From Aplectana chamaeleonis (Eukaryota > Nematoda > Chromadorea > Rhabditida > Cosmocercidae), in assembly GCA_029168955.1 (NCBI GenBank), contig JAPDOI010001171.1, forward strand, positions 150,005-214,004: a DNA stretch of 64,000 nucleotides, written 5' to 3'. Below, piece after piece: positions 12,030 through 23,892 of the stretch. Each line of letters begins with the position of its first letter. The stretch's first letter is position 1. Under the pieces are notes generated by a model. That model had not been told where the DNA came from. It worked only from the letters and a program-made list of their open reading frames with translations, and made no database searches. Made by a program: the position numbers and the translations under genes.

Positions 12030-12820
12030 GTACAATACCCGCGCTAAGTTTTGTAAAAACGAGGAGCGTTTGCCAAACTTTTAAAAAAGCGTCCGATGCA
12101 TGCAACTTTTTCCATAAGTTTTTGGATTCAGAAAACGCTATCATATTCACAGCTCCAATTCCTACATAGTAATGTACATTGTGGACCAAAGTTCCCCAAA
12201 ATCGCTTTGCTTTCGAGTAAAATTGTTTTTGAGGTCGTTTCACAAAAACGTCGCGCGCGGCAAAGTGCGACGAAACTCTGAGTAGTAATTGTACGAGTAA
12301 TACAAGAGCAATCTCTATGTTTTCCTCGTGAATTGGATGAGAGTGGGGCTATCTCGAGATCTGTGAAGACTGAATTTTCGAAATCCTTCATTAGCCACTC
12401 TCGGGAGCTTCCTGAAAAGTCGGACTTTCGTTGCGAAAGCCCAGATCGATAAATGGAGGATTTCGGAAATTCAATCAGCACAGATCTCGAGATAGCCCCA
12501 CTTTCATTCAATTCACGTAGAAAACATGGGGATTGCTCTTCTATTACTCGCACAATCACTACTCAAATTTTCGCCGCACTTTGCCGCGCGCGACGTTTTT
12601 GTGGAATGACCGCAGAAACAATTTTACTCGAAAACAAAGCTATTTTAGGGAACTTCGGTCCACAATGCACATAATTATGCAGGAATTGGAGCTGTGAATA
12701 ATGATAGCGTTTTCAGAATCAAAAAACGTCTTGGTTCAAAAACGTAACATGCATCGGACGCTTTTTGCCAAGTTTGGCAAATGCTCCCCATTTTTACAAA
12801 ACTTAGCGCGGGTATTGTAC
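12030..12820. repeat. Foldback palindrome, ~370-bp arms
   Basis: The left arm (about 12030-12395) and right arm (about 12455-12820) are inverted copies with scattered mismatches, both ending in GTACAATACCCGCGC or its complement. They are separated by about 60 bases. Open frames on opposite strands in the two arms are mirror images. Probably a foldback transposon; no target duplication was established. Confidence 0.75.
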
Positions 12821-13820
12821 ATATTGCTCTCTACATGCTCACCATCAGCATTCAATCTGTCGCTTTGCAGGTTTTACTCTGTTCTCATCAAAAAAGTTGG
12901 GATCATCTTGAACGCGATGGCAAGTTCGGAGCAAACATTTACAGGGCGAAGGAGTTTTTCGACTTCGACTTAGCTCCGCTGTTTCCCGATAATAAATTAA
13001 TAAATTGATGAGAGGGTTTCTCCAGTTTTTATCCGCATGTTTCCATTATTTCTGATGTATGTATCCACTGTGGATCAAGCTCATTGGAAGTTAATTGGTA
13101 TTTAGAGTGTACGTCAACGCAGAATTTTCGTCGAAGGTGTTAGGTTCCTAGTGTTATGCTGGCCAACATATCTTAGAATAGAAGATTCTCGTTCACGATG
13201 CAAAAGAATATACAGGAAAGATGGAAACCCTCAGAATGTGGTGTTCCGATACTTTTGCCCGCTACTGTACATTTGTTGAATGTCATTACATAGAGAAAAA
13301 CCACGTTTATTCCAAAGGGTGTTTTTCCATACTTCTGCTCTTCTGTCACAAGACCAATTCTTCTTAGAAATTTTCTAGTCTCGACTATGCCAACCCTAGG
13401 TTTTCGGAATTGGCGCCCTCGCGGTTATACATTCCTGATCAAATACGTATCTCATACCTTTCCGAAGAAGCCCATTTTCATTACCCGAAACGACAAAAGC
13501 ATAAAACTGCGCGAAGTTTGTCGGATAGATATCGAAGGCCGAGACCAAGAACGACCAATGTGAAGCAGAGAGGCTTTAGTGCTGAAGGGTATTCCTCAAT
13601 GCCAGATGTGTATAGGAGCTGTGTTCAAGTGTTGATGTTTGTGATGCCTGTAAAGTCTAGAAAATTATTTACGTTACATAGAGGTTCCATGGTGAATTAA
13701 ATTGATAAGGAACGACCTCCAGTTGAATCACAGAATGCTAATATGACGCCAGTATGGTGAAGCCCTCCTGGCTTTCGTAGAAAGTTTATCAAGCTCTGCT
13801 TGGAATTCGTTAGAATAACA
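12821..13820. other. No supported gene; one Tc1-like end
   Basis: At 13242-13272 the sequence GTGTTCCGATACTTTTGCCC followed by GCTACTGTA resembles a Tc1/mariner right terminus next to a TA, but no matching left terminus was found nearby. A 96-codon plus-strand frame at 13410-13700 has no recognised domain. Confidence 0.35.
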
Positions 13821-14283
13821 AAAAAACGGTTCCCAGCGCGGTCAAAACCACCCTCAGGACTCACCTTGAAAGGAAATCCAGGCACGCGAAATCAAGCTGA
13901 AAAAAAAACGTAGGCTTCCAAGATCCAGCGCAACTAAAAATTTCCGCTAGTTTTCAGCTTCAGATCGAGCTGGAGTATTTTTTTTATCCATCATCAGAAA
14001 ATCGACTCACTTTGGGTTTATATGAAATTACAATTTTTCTAAAATTTGGTGACCGGGTCTAGGCAGTGGGAAAAATTAGTTAGACTCAAGGCGAGTTCTT
14101 CTTTCTGATATAGAGAGCAAAAAATACTCCAGCTGGAATATGGGGTCTGAATTTCAAAACTAGCGGAAATATTTAGTTGCGATTGGGTTCTGGGGGCCAC
14201 TCCTGCAGCTTGATTTCGCGTTTATGGATTTCCATTCCAAAACGAACCCTGAGGGTGGCTATTAGCTCGCTCGGAACCTTTTC
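13821..14283. repeat. Foldback palindrome, ~160-bp arms
   Basis: Arms at about 13821-13985 and 14125-14283 share inverted copies of GCGAAATCAAGCTG, ATTTCCGCTAGTTTT and AGCTGGAGTATTTTTT. The arms have diverged, so it is not recent. It lies 72 bp left of the mariner end. Confidence 0.65.
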
Positions 14284-14782
14284 TGTGTACTCTCACATAT
14301 TCCGAGCGAAGCTCGGCAGGTTGTTCACAAATGCCAGGAGAGCCCTTTAAAGTATTGGGTTGATGCATAATTATGGAACGTTTTTTAAAATATTTTTATT
14401 CAACAAGGACAATAACAATAATTAATCTAAACATGTTTAAATGATCATTCGAGAGGGTAGTCACCATCCACTCCAAGAACTTCTTCCCATTTGCTTGGCA
14501 GTCGGTCGATTCCACGTGCGAAGAAGTCACGATTCTTGGAGGCAATTCACGCTTTGACGTCAGCCACCAAGTCTTCCAAGACGTCGTAGACTTTGTTTGT
14601 TGTTTTTCAGAGAGCGATTGACATAATAGTCCGTTGGTGCTTCTGTCGGTGAGTACGGGAGCAGATTCGATTTCACTTATTGGTGATGGATTCGATTACA
14701 CGGCGCTCAACATGTGGCGTTATAGTAATGGAACACGATGTGGTTTTTTGAACGGTCTTTTCGCCTCGATTGCAGGCGTTGA

Positions 14783-16394
14783 TTGAAGGCACAGAACACC
14801 CAAAAAAGTATCCTTAAGTTTTTATGCTGGCGTTGGAGAGAGTCACAAGGTGATCACGCGGGTATTTCTGAAATCGCTCAAGACCCCCTATAGACAGAGT
14901 TACGGCTGCTTAAAGATGCACATATTTTGAGGGTAAACATTTGGTGGACGAGTTGTCTCAAGCCTGTATTTCGCTTCAATCGCAATCGTTGCGCGAGAGA
15001 GAGCCAGGATAAGGAGACAGCCCGGCAATGAACTGAAGAACGTCGATTTGTTCGATTTCATTCTTCCATCTAGCCGCTATTGAGTTCGGAAATCTGGTAG
15101 GGGGTCGGGCCTGTGGTGCAGGGCTGTGCGGAACAGTTCCGTTTCCGATTCCGTATTTCCGGTGTTTTTTGGGCTGTTCAGTTCCGCTTCAGAGTTTTTG
15201 GGTCCGGAAACGGAATAAATTAGTGCAACACGATCTATGATAAATGGTCTAGGCAGGGATTTTCGAAGGTTTCATAAGACGCTGAAACTTACATTCGACC
15301 TCTTCGTATTCAAGGGAATATCTGAGCTTAGATGAGATCATTCACGATGTTTGGGGGCCTAAGATTGGACTCCTTTAAAATGATGACACGAAATGGGTGT
15401 GGCAGGAATCTGAACGCCTTCTGAGGATTTCTTCTTGAAAATAAATATGTATCTTTTTCTCTGAGATTCAATCATTTCGTGAAACTTCTCTTCTTGATTC
15501 CACTTCTTCGCTTGTTTACCGCCACGACAGCAACAAAATTGAGATAGTTTTGGTTTTGCACGTGCAGCCTGTCTTCAAGAAAGGCGTCTCGTCGAAGACA
15601 GGTGGAGGTGACTACGGGCAGCGGCTAGGCTCGTTTGAGGCAGATCAAAAGAGAATTTCCCATGTCGCCGTAGAGTTTTTTATTTTATTTTTCAAATTCA
15701 ATTGTTTGATATTCACTCCAATAGGCAAATATAGTTCGAAAAAAGAGAAAGTAGTCACTGATCATCCGAAAATTGACTGCTTATCAGCCTTGAAGGATAC
15801 CTGGTGTCGCTTGGACTGCTTTCTGGGGGAGAAGCTGTACATCAGAGGTGTGCGCCTACAAAAAATAAAATTTTTGTAAACAGCAACGACGAACCCCAAG
15901 ACGGGCAGCAAACTGCAGTCGGCATACGGCAATTACCGCACACCTGATGGGTGGCTACAGATAATAAGTATTTTTAGAGGTTGCCTATTCGGATTTCCAG
16001 AAGCGAGACTTCGAAATCGCTGAATGCCTCGTAGTGACTTTAGTTAGAATAAGTATTAGTTTACTGACTGAATTTATTGGTTATTGAATGAGAGCTGCGG
16101 GCCATGAGCAACAGCGAAGCGTGGGAATGAGAAAACCCTATTCTTTTAGTCTCTTCCGTTTCCGTTTCCGGCGTTTTTTGGCCATTTTTCTTCCGTTTCC
16201 GAAAATCTTGAAAAAGATTTCCGCACAGCCCTGCTGTGGTGGTGAGCGAAGGAGGTCTGGCCTGTGGTGGTCGCTTATATCTCGCTTGTTTGGAGGAATT
16301 GAGGTCTCGCATTTGGCACGTGTTATACAAGAGGGGTCTTCCACACAATTACATGAAAATCTCGAAATTCATATCTGAGTGTACTGTGCCTTGA
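14783..16394. mobile_element. Family C element inside the mariner transposase
   Basis: Termini AGGCACAGAACACCC and GAGTGTACTGTGCC lie between duplicated TTGA tetramers (14783-14786 and 16391-16394). Deleting the element and one TTGA rejoins the mariner frame as DRLQSTPAIEA, so the target was TTGA, or a TTAA that has since changed. Its interior matches the 46.4-kb family C copy except for a 1.1-kb hAT insertion. Confidence 0.85.
15119..16233. mobile_element. Non-autonomous hAT-like element
   Basis: The 15-bp inverted ends CAGGGCTGTGCGGAA lie between perfect 8-bp direct repeats CTGTGGTG (15111-15118 and 16234-16241). An 8-bp target duplication with CAGGG ends is the hAT signature. The uninterrupted target is visible in the family C copy at 46427-46916. 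A 109-codon frame inside (15550-15879) shows no transposase motif. Confidence 0.85.
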
Positions 16395-17347
16395 AGGCGA
16401 TCATGCTGTGCCAGATAGACGTCGCTGTTGATGTTGAATTGCCTCCTGCGATTTCTGTCAGGGATTCTCCATTGTTGCCTTTCATCTGCGTCGTTAAACC
16501 AATAATAAACGCCACTTGAACTGATTCCCCAATAGATGATTCCGCTTCTGCCCCATCACACACACCACATAGCCTTCTTACAGTGCACGTCTTTTGGTAA
16601 TTCTTTGGGGGAAACACCTGGCGAAACGCAGATCTTCTTTCTTTTAACGTTTTTGAAGGGAAGCCGTGACTCATCCCCAGTGACAAGATTCTTCAAAAAT
16701 GGTGTTTGTTCGTTTCGCTGCAGTAAATGGTTATAAAGTCGAACGCGTTCAGCTTTGTTGTTGTCGGAGAGCTCGTGAGACACCCAACCAGCCAATTTCC
16801 ATACCTTTCCGAGCTTCTTCAGGCGTCGAACGATCGTTGATTGATTGACATAGTCTCCAGCCAGCATTCGCGTTGTCAGGCTTTCGTCCTTTTCCACGGC
16901 TATCAGAAGTGCTTGATCATCAAAACCCGATGGCCGAGCTCTTCCTTCTTTATCTCCCAATTTAGTTTCACCTGATTTGAAGCGAATAACCTACTTCCGT
17001 ACTGCTTTATCAGTAATTTTTCAGTCGCCAAAAAGTTCATTGAGATCGCTAAATGACTGGACTGCGGTCCATCCTTTTCCGTAAAGGTAGAGCATAATAT
17101 GACGAATATGAGTGTGATTTTCGAGACGCATTTTTCAAACCACATATTGAGGATTACTTTTATATAAGTGTTGAGGACAAACGCCAATTTTCACTAAAAG
17201 AAAACGCGGTAATAAAAACGTTCCATAATTATGCATCAACCCAATAGTTATTCTCTCAACACTTTCATATTTTTGGCATTCCAGGAGTTCACGTTTTACA
17301 CCGCTTCTTACACCAACCCAAGAACAACACAATCGATTGAAACAGGC

Positions 17348-17840
17348 TTAAAGGCAGCATACACGCTTAAAAAAGATATCAATTTCATGGAATGAATCGA
17401 AGGTCTGAAGCTGTTAATATTCAGAGATAACGAAAAAACCGGTAAAAAATCAACTGAAATGAAGATATAACGGTTCGTTCTATATTGGCCCAGAAGCGGA
17501 CGAGTTGTTCCGCTTTGGCTGAAACAGCGGAGCTAGCGACAAATTTGTTGGGATAACGACGCTAATGTACTCGTACGGCCCTTTCTGGAACACTTAAGAC
17601 GTTAGAAGCGTAAAAAATGAGCAAAAATGACCGTAATCGAGCACTGAACACTTGTATTGAGGGGCGGAGCCCGGATCGATGGGCGGAGAAAGGATGATTT
17701 TGTGACTCAATACGGCTCAAATACGGTCATTTTATCTCGTTTTCCACTCTTCCAACTTCGTGACGGCCCTTCTAGGGCCCGTACGACCCCACTAATGTAG
17801 ATATCTCAACAACTTTTGCGAGCGTGTATGCTGCCTTTAA
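17348..17840. mobile_element. TTAA-flanked MITE, family D
   Basis: TTAA then AGGCAGCATACACGCT, and AGCGTGTATGCTGCCT then TTAA, 493 bp. End fragments of this family occur at about 21540-21612 and 57357-57510. Its right TTAA is also the left TTAA of the next element. Confidence 0.8.
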
Positions 17841-18518
17841 AGGCAGTGTTCGCGATGGAAATCGTTCTTCTGTTTTTCCGCCTACCTTAAAAACGGTCCC
17901 ATGCTGATTTCAATGATGTCTCTACCTTCACCAGACCTTCTGGGAACGGAGTTATGGGCCCGTTTGCATCAACGACTTACTCGCGAGGTAAGGGTAAATG
18001 TTACTCGGAATCTGCATTTCCTGTGCCCCATGCGTGTCTCGCTTTCGGCGGAGAAGCTAGACAGACTCAAAGAGCAAAGAAAATGCAGATTCCAAATAAC
18101 ATTTACCCTTACCTCGTGTGTAAGTCATTCATGCATACGGGCCATGGTCTCTCAAAAATTGAGCTAGGGAAGCATGGTGGACGAGTTGTCCGAGGCTTGT
18201 AACTTCCGTCATTTGCAGCCGATTTATGCGAGCTGACCTGAGTGAAGAGAGAAGCTGAGAATTGAAGGAAGAGCTGGGCTATTGATCGGAAACCATCGCT
18301 CATCTCACAATTTCGAGTTTTGATTTGTTCGCGTCGGTGGGCGGACGTTGTGCTTGTGAGGCTTGCCTTGCGCTCAAAGTAGCAACTTCGGGCTCTTTTG
18401 GGGTTCTTCCTGGCTAGTTTTCATGCGTTCCTTCGACGTCAACGTTACAGTGTGCCCCTCCACTACTAGCTCCTAGTGGAAACTGAAACTCATTTTTTAT
18501 CGCGAGCACTGCCTTTAA
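17837..18518. mobile_element. TTAA-flanked MITE, family A (long form)
   Basis: TTAA then AGGCAGTGTTCGCGATGG on the left, ATCGCGAGCACTGCCT then TTAA on the right, 682 bp. It contains an internal inverted pair carrying GTAAGGGTAAATG and its complement. It abuts the family D element through one shared TTAA. Confidence 0.8.
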
Positions 18519-18696
18519 CATGTATTCTGAGCCTTCTCAATCTGAAACAGCGTGTTCGTGAAGAAATGCATTCATTTTGAGCTTTTCTGTTTATTTGGTC
18601 ACCAATAATCACGCTATTCCTAAGAAGAAAATTCTTCCAGTCTTCGATACGACCCCCTGTCGGCACAACGTTCCACTCCATTTGGCGTCTTGGGGC

Positions 18697-19955
18697 CAGG
18701 GCTGGGCACACGTCCCGGCAGGGCGATTTTGAATATGCACCCCCCTTAGCTTGGTAATTTTCAGGCACCCACCTGGCAAACAATTTAAATTCAATAGGAT
18801 TGATTTTTAATGTGATTTAAGGACCTTGAATCTCGTCCCGGTTTTACCCCGAAAACCGGGACAAAACAGGAACAAAACCGGGACGAGTTTTAAGGTCCCT
18901 AAATTACATTGAATATCCATGTTTTTGTTACTAAAATGTTTGCCAGATTCTCCTCTTCCTCCCAATGCTCTCAGTTCTTATGATTAATGCTGTTTTCAAT
19001 CAACAAGGTTCATTTGAATGAGCCTTATCGAGTCCGAAAAATTCACCCTGCTCCAATTTAGTTTATTTACATTAAATTTCTATAATGGATACATTGAAAG
19101 CATCCTAGTTCTGCCCTCTTCCATTTACTCCAGTTTCAATTCTTTTGTCCTCCCCGTTTTGTAATAAAACACATTTTTAATTAATATTGTGTGCGCGTCC
19201 AGTGTGTGCTGTGTAGCTGCGGACAAACACCATATCGCACGGCAAGCCCAGTCTCTGAGGGATTGCGGCATTCGAGCTGGATTAAATTCGGGTTTGTATG
19301 TACAGGGTACTTCTCAAGTAGGAAGATTCGATTATTTGCTTCTTTCACTGGAACTTGCAGTCTTCAATTTTTACAGTCGGCTCTCTTCATAAGTCATTCT
19401 CATAGACGAAAATCCGTTGGCTAGATTTCATATTGACTGTGATATCTGTATTTTTAGTCTGTCATAATACAGCAGATCGCTAATCCTTTTCTGAAGGTGA
19501 GCGATAGCGCTTCTGAGCGCTGTCTTTGTATCTTTGCCTTGGAGCGGTAACCACCAGCGTAACCAATGAACGTTGCACCAAAAAACATGACATCACATCA
19601 ATCTTTACTTGCTACTAGATAACAGAGTAGTGTTTATTCCCTCATCAAAAAATCTAACACATTATAAATAATCTTTAATTCATAGTTTTCAACAAAAAAC
19701 TTTGACAGCACCTATGAATTATTGCGAACACAACCTGCATTTCTATCAATGTTTTGAATTCTGTGAGTGTTCGCCTTAAAAAGCGGAGAAGAAGATATGA
19801 GAAATCAGAAGAAAGCGTGTATTATTTTCTTCCTGAAATTCGACATAACACGCCCTTCGTTTTTTTGGGTTTCCCGTTGAGGCACCCCCCTTTGCCCTCT
19901 CTGCAACGTCCAATATGCACCCCCCTAAGGTTAACCGGGACGTGTGCCCAGCCCT
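18697..19955. mobile_element. hAT-like element, 1.26 kb
   Basis: The 22-bp perfect inverted ends begin CAGGGCTGGGCACACGTCCC and are bounded by 8-bp direct repeats CTTGGGGC (18689-18696 and 19956-19963). A subterminal AATATGCACCCCCC is present near both ends in direct orientation. No transposase domain was recognised in the interior, so I consider it non-autonomous. Confidence 0.85.
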
Positions 19956-20243
19956 GCTTGGGGCTTCTTACGACCCTTCTTCTTGCGATAATCGCAACTG
20001 GTGCTGAACCCTTGGCGGAGAACTCTCCACCCCTCCAAGACAGTGCCAGCTAGCTGATGTGGGGCTAGTCCATCACGTACTCCTAACTGCACCAGCGCCG
20101 AAACTTCCACTGCTTGTTTGATTGAAATTTCACCCTCTCCGAAGCGTTTTCATCGAGAAATGCTGTACTGAGATCAATATGCATGCAACTCATTGCAACA
20201 CCCCTGCGATCGCTCAAAACCGTTACCCGCGAAATTTTTCACA

Positions 20244-20607
20244 CTGGGGCCGTATGCATACCTATAGTCTGTCCGTCCACTCGATCAGCGTGTCTGTCGA
20301 GAAGCTTTTGCGCGAGCATTTTTCGATGGAGCTTTCAACGGTTGCAAATAGCTGACTAGGATACTACTCACTGTTCGTCTAACATTCCAGATATTCGATT
20401 AACAGGTTCGAAAAATGCCTTCGCGACGGCCGCTCGACATTTAGGCCAACGGAGTGGGCGAACCATTTCTTTCCAGTCGACTTTACCTAAGTGCGCCGGT
20501 GCAAGCGAAGCGCTCCTGTGATTGGCCGAATGCGTATGATAACCAATCAGGAGCTGTGGGTTCCGCTAGAACAGGGACCCTCGGGGAAGGGTATGCATAC
20601 GGCCCCT
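20244..20607. mobile_element. Possible hAT-like MITE
   Basis: Inverted ends containing GGGGCCGTATGCATACC (left) and GGTATGCATACGGCCCC (right) bound 364 bp. The flanking 8 bases do not match, so the classification rests on the termini only. Confidence 0.4.
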
Positions 20608-21053
20608 GTTTAGTTGTATTTATCTGGCATGTAGCCCCTATATAACATCATCTCCGAGCATTGTGCATGTGCTGATTCCAAACCTCAGTTTCGCTGAATA
20701 CATCGAAAACAAGACTGTAATATCTACGAAATTATGCCTGCCATGTTGACATCGGGAATCTAGCATTTTACTGGAAGTTATTTAGGTTCAATGGTATTCG
20801 GAATTCATTGAAGATTGCAGGCCTTCCATACAGATAAGCTTAACTTCTAAGAAAAACAATCCTTTTTCAATGATACCCGCAGCATTGATTTCAAATTGTC
20901 TCAACCTCTCAAACTCATTTGCTGTGGAGCGAAAATGGACGAGTGACACCGCAGCATGCCCCCTCGGATAGCAAGCTAATGGTAACGTGGTTGTGATAGC
21001 AAGGCTCATATACTTTTACGGTTTGTACTAGAACGCTCACGTCGTTGAAAGCT

Positions 21054-21534
21054 TTAAAGACACAGTCCAACCTCAGAATCGATTTTTCGTTTTTCTGCCT
21101 GTCTTAGAGAAAATTTCATGCTGATCACAATGGTGTCTTCAGACTCGCTCAGAACTCACTACCAACGGAGTTACGGCTCCCCAAAAATCTCGATTTTGAA
21201 CGGCTAGAAGTTCGCGGACGAGTTGTCTCGAGCCTGTATTTTCTCGTGATTCGTAGCTATCGTTCTGAAGCAGGCCACGATATGAAGCCAGGCCAAAAAC
21301 AAAGTGAAGAACATACGTTTTGAATAAAATCATTGGTGCGTCTCTCCCCTATTGAGGTCGGAAACCTGGCAATGGGCGTTACCCATTTTTTCTTTCAAGG
21401 GGCGTGGCCAACTTTTTCCTGGCTTTTTCTCGCTTATTTGAGCGAATTGAGATTTCGCGCTTGGCAGGGTTGCTATATACGGCGACCGGACCATAATATC
21501 AAAAATTACCTCTGAGGTTGGACTGTGCCTTTAA
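21054..21534. mobile_element. TTAA-flanked MITE, family B
   Basis: TTAA then AGACACAGTCCAACCTCAG on the left and GAGGTTGGACTGTGCCT then TTAA on the right, 481 bp. Other family B copies are at 31020-35493 (split by a LINE), 35490-36403 (split by A1) and 37180-37673. A decayed family D end follows at 21540-21612, trailing into a short (CA)n run. Confidence 0.8.
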
Positions 21535-23652
21535 GAACTAGCCAAAATGGCCGCACTCAAACAGCGACTTAGTTATCTCAACAACTTTTTTGAGCGTGTG
21601 TGCTGCACACACACACATTTCATGTTTTTTATAAAAAAATGCCCTGTGCGAGTAAAAATGTCATCTTTCGTTATCGCCAGGCATACTAGAAATCCATCAA
21701 CCAAATTTTCGAATAATTTGTTCTTGAAAACAGACTAAACATGAGACTGACCTTTCTTACAATTAAAGGAGCGACAAGAATGAAACGAACTACGTAAATA
21801 CGTAATCGGAGACCTATTCAAACAGTTCATACTCTTCCAAAAAAAAATTACTCACAGTACAGATGACAAAAATACAACCGATAAAGAAGGAAGCGAAACA
21901 GGAGCTGTATATTGTAAAAAGTAAAAGCTATTTAACAATTAAAAGAATGAACCTATATTCCAATAAAACTCAGAGCTCACCAAGTTGATGGCAGCGTTAG
22001 AGCTAAGAAAACCTATCCCGACTTTTTGACAGGAAAAATAGACTTGAGTGGCCACCTCACCTGACACTCTTCCAAAAATTTATAAAACAGCTGAACAATC
22101 AAAGCAAGCACTTCAGTCAATGTTTTTCACTAGATGAGTCAATGTTCATTGATTGAAATTCAACAATGTTCATTGATTGAAATTCAATTTCAAGCCAGCT
22201 GATGTTCTTGATATTGGAAATCATCGATGCCGATGATGTGGAGTGGTCTCGCCCACCATCAAAACATAAAAGAAAGTTCGGGCTTCAAGCTTGGTCCAAA
22301 ACAGCGGTTTTTTCGCGATTTTTCTTATAGGTCATACTACTCCGAACCCAGAAAAAGGTTTAGAGAGGAAAGAAGACAAGCAAATTTGATCGCGACCACT
22401 GCCTTAGCGTCCGCGCAGAAAAACCGCCCTTGGTTGTTTTTCCTCAATCCAATGATTGAACCAAGTCGAGAGCGTTGACGAAGCTTGAGACCTCAATGCT
22501 GCGTATTCATAATGCTATAGCCTCTTGAAAATCAGTCCGTAGTCTGAAAAGGCGTTTTCACGGTCGATCATCTAGCACGAGGAGCAGAAGCGCCACAACA
22601 GTCTCCGACACACCGAAAAACCCAAATTTCAATAATCTTTATTTCGGGAAATCCTCGCGTTCAATCTCGTGTATTGGAAGCTTTTTATTTTTGTAGACGT
22701 CTTGACAATGAAAAGGTCAAAAGAAATAATCAACCTATAAAGCTACATGAGTTAAATTATTTCAGACGTCCAGCATTTCCGACATTTGTGTATTACACAA
22801 AGCACACTGGACAGACGTGGAAAAGAGGAAACTGAATACTCCAGGATCTTCAAACGAGTTTTTCTCTGGAATTTGAGTGTTTTGGGTGGCCTTTTTGCGA
22901 TATATCACAACCTGGTAGGCCTACTTGCCCAAAATAGTGAAAAAAATTAACACGGTTTTTTGCGCATACACTGGCTTCAAGAGGTGTGAAAATAAACTGA
23001 AACGTGTTGTGCATCTTGACATAAGCTACAGGAAACGGGTTCGACACCGCCAGGTGCTCACCCTTTTCCCATCGAACACATTTCATAAAAGTGATCCACT
23101 GGCAGAAGGGTCTGAGAAAGTCGCGAAAAACCGATCACAGACATGTTCATGGAGAGAAGGGAGTCTGCGCGACATTTGGTCTGCCTCACACCACGAGCAG
23201 TACTCCGTCCGGGTTCATACCTCTAGCAACTATCTCTAGTTAACTATGGTCCACGCTAAAATTTTACCTGAGGGCCCTAAAGCATGTTGGAGCGCGGAAT
23301 GGTTAGATCGATAGTCTTTACACTACCTCTGCCACGTTCTGCGCAGCGACTTCTACACATCCTCACACGGACTGTATGTATCACTAGGGTCCTCGTCAGA
23401 CTTGGTCAAAAACCGAAAGAGCCCGACTGAGACCGGGGCGGAAAACCCGACCTCGGGTGCATCAGCCCTGCCCGTGTGCGCACGTGAAACACCAGCATCG
23501 AGTGGGTGGCTTGAGGACGCAAGCAGACGGCCGCAAACGGGCTCATTGGGTGGATTTTCTGCACCCGTCTGTCACTATTTCGGAGCGTATCGACCAGGTG
23601 GGACTCACATCGACCAGCTCTGACTCGGGGCCTAGTCTGCACACCTAAGCCG
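21535..23652. other. No supported gene
   Basis: Contains the family D remnant, a 27-bp tandem duplication of CAATGTTCATTGATTGAA at 22138-22194, and a possible family A right-end remnant at 22390-22405. GC content rises from about 23400 toward the palindrome. Confidence 0.45.
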
Positions 23653-23892
23653 CCGCCCGGCGTACCCTCGATGTCCGAGCAAATCGCAGGGAGGAGCTTG
23701 GCAGTCCGGCGCCTCTCAGAGAAGTCCAAGGACGATCCGCGGCCCTTTCGCAGGACCGTCCGCGGCCGGCGACCGGACGATCCTTCACCGAAGCCGCGGA
23801 TGCGCCGGCAATGCGCCGCGGATCGTCCTGCAGGCGCCGCGGATCGTCCTGACAGATGCCGCGGACCGTCCTTTTGAATAATGTTATCCAGC

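Larger units (their letters stand above)
14445..17131 (-). pseudogene. Mariner transposase pseudogene, split by an insertion
   Basis: The reading frame starts at 17131 (MRLENHTHIRHIMLY), continues through the helix-turn-helix region and the conserved STIVRRLKKLGKVWKLAGWV and LVTGDES blocks (16556-16960), and resumes after the insertion with RPFKKTTS and TEAPTDY to end at 14445 (EVLGVDGDYPLE, stop). At least two in-frame stops in the N-terminal part, further stops and frameshifts in the C-terminal part, and the 1.6-kb insertion make it non-functional. The family normally encodes a ~340-residue DD34D cut-and-paste transposase. Confidence 0.85.
14355..17244 (-). mobile_element. Mariner transposon, inactive and nested
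   Basis: Perfect 31-bp inverted ends (14355-14385 and 17214-17244, starting TTGGGTTGATGCATAA) are flanked by a TA on both sides (14353-14354 and 17245-17246). The transposase lies on the minus strand. The element carries a 1.6-kb insertion (14783-16394); without it the length is about 1.28 kb, normal for mariner. The intact ends and target duplication show it arrived by transposition. Confidence 0.9.

Noticed and set aside
16556..16960. Intact small mariner gene
   Set aside because: The 134-codon frame is only the middle of a transposase whose N-terminal part has stops and whose C-terminal part is cut off by a 1.6-kb insertion.
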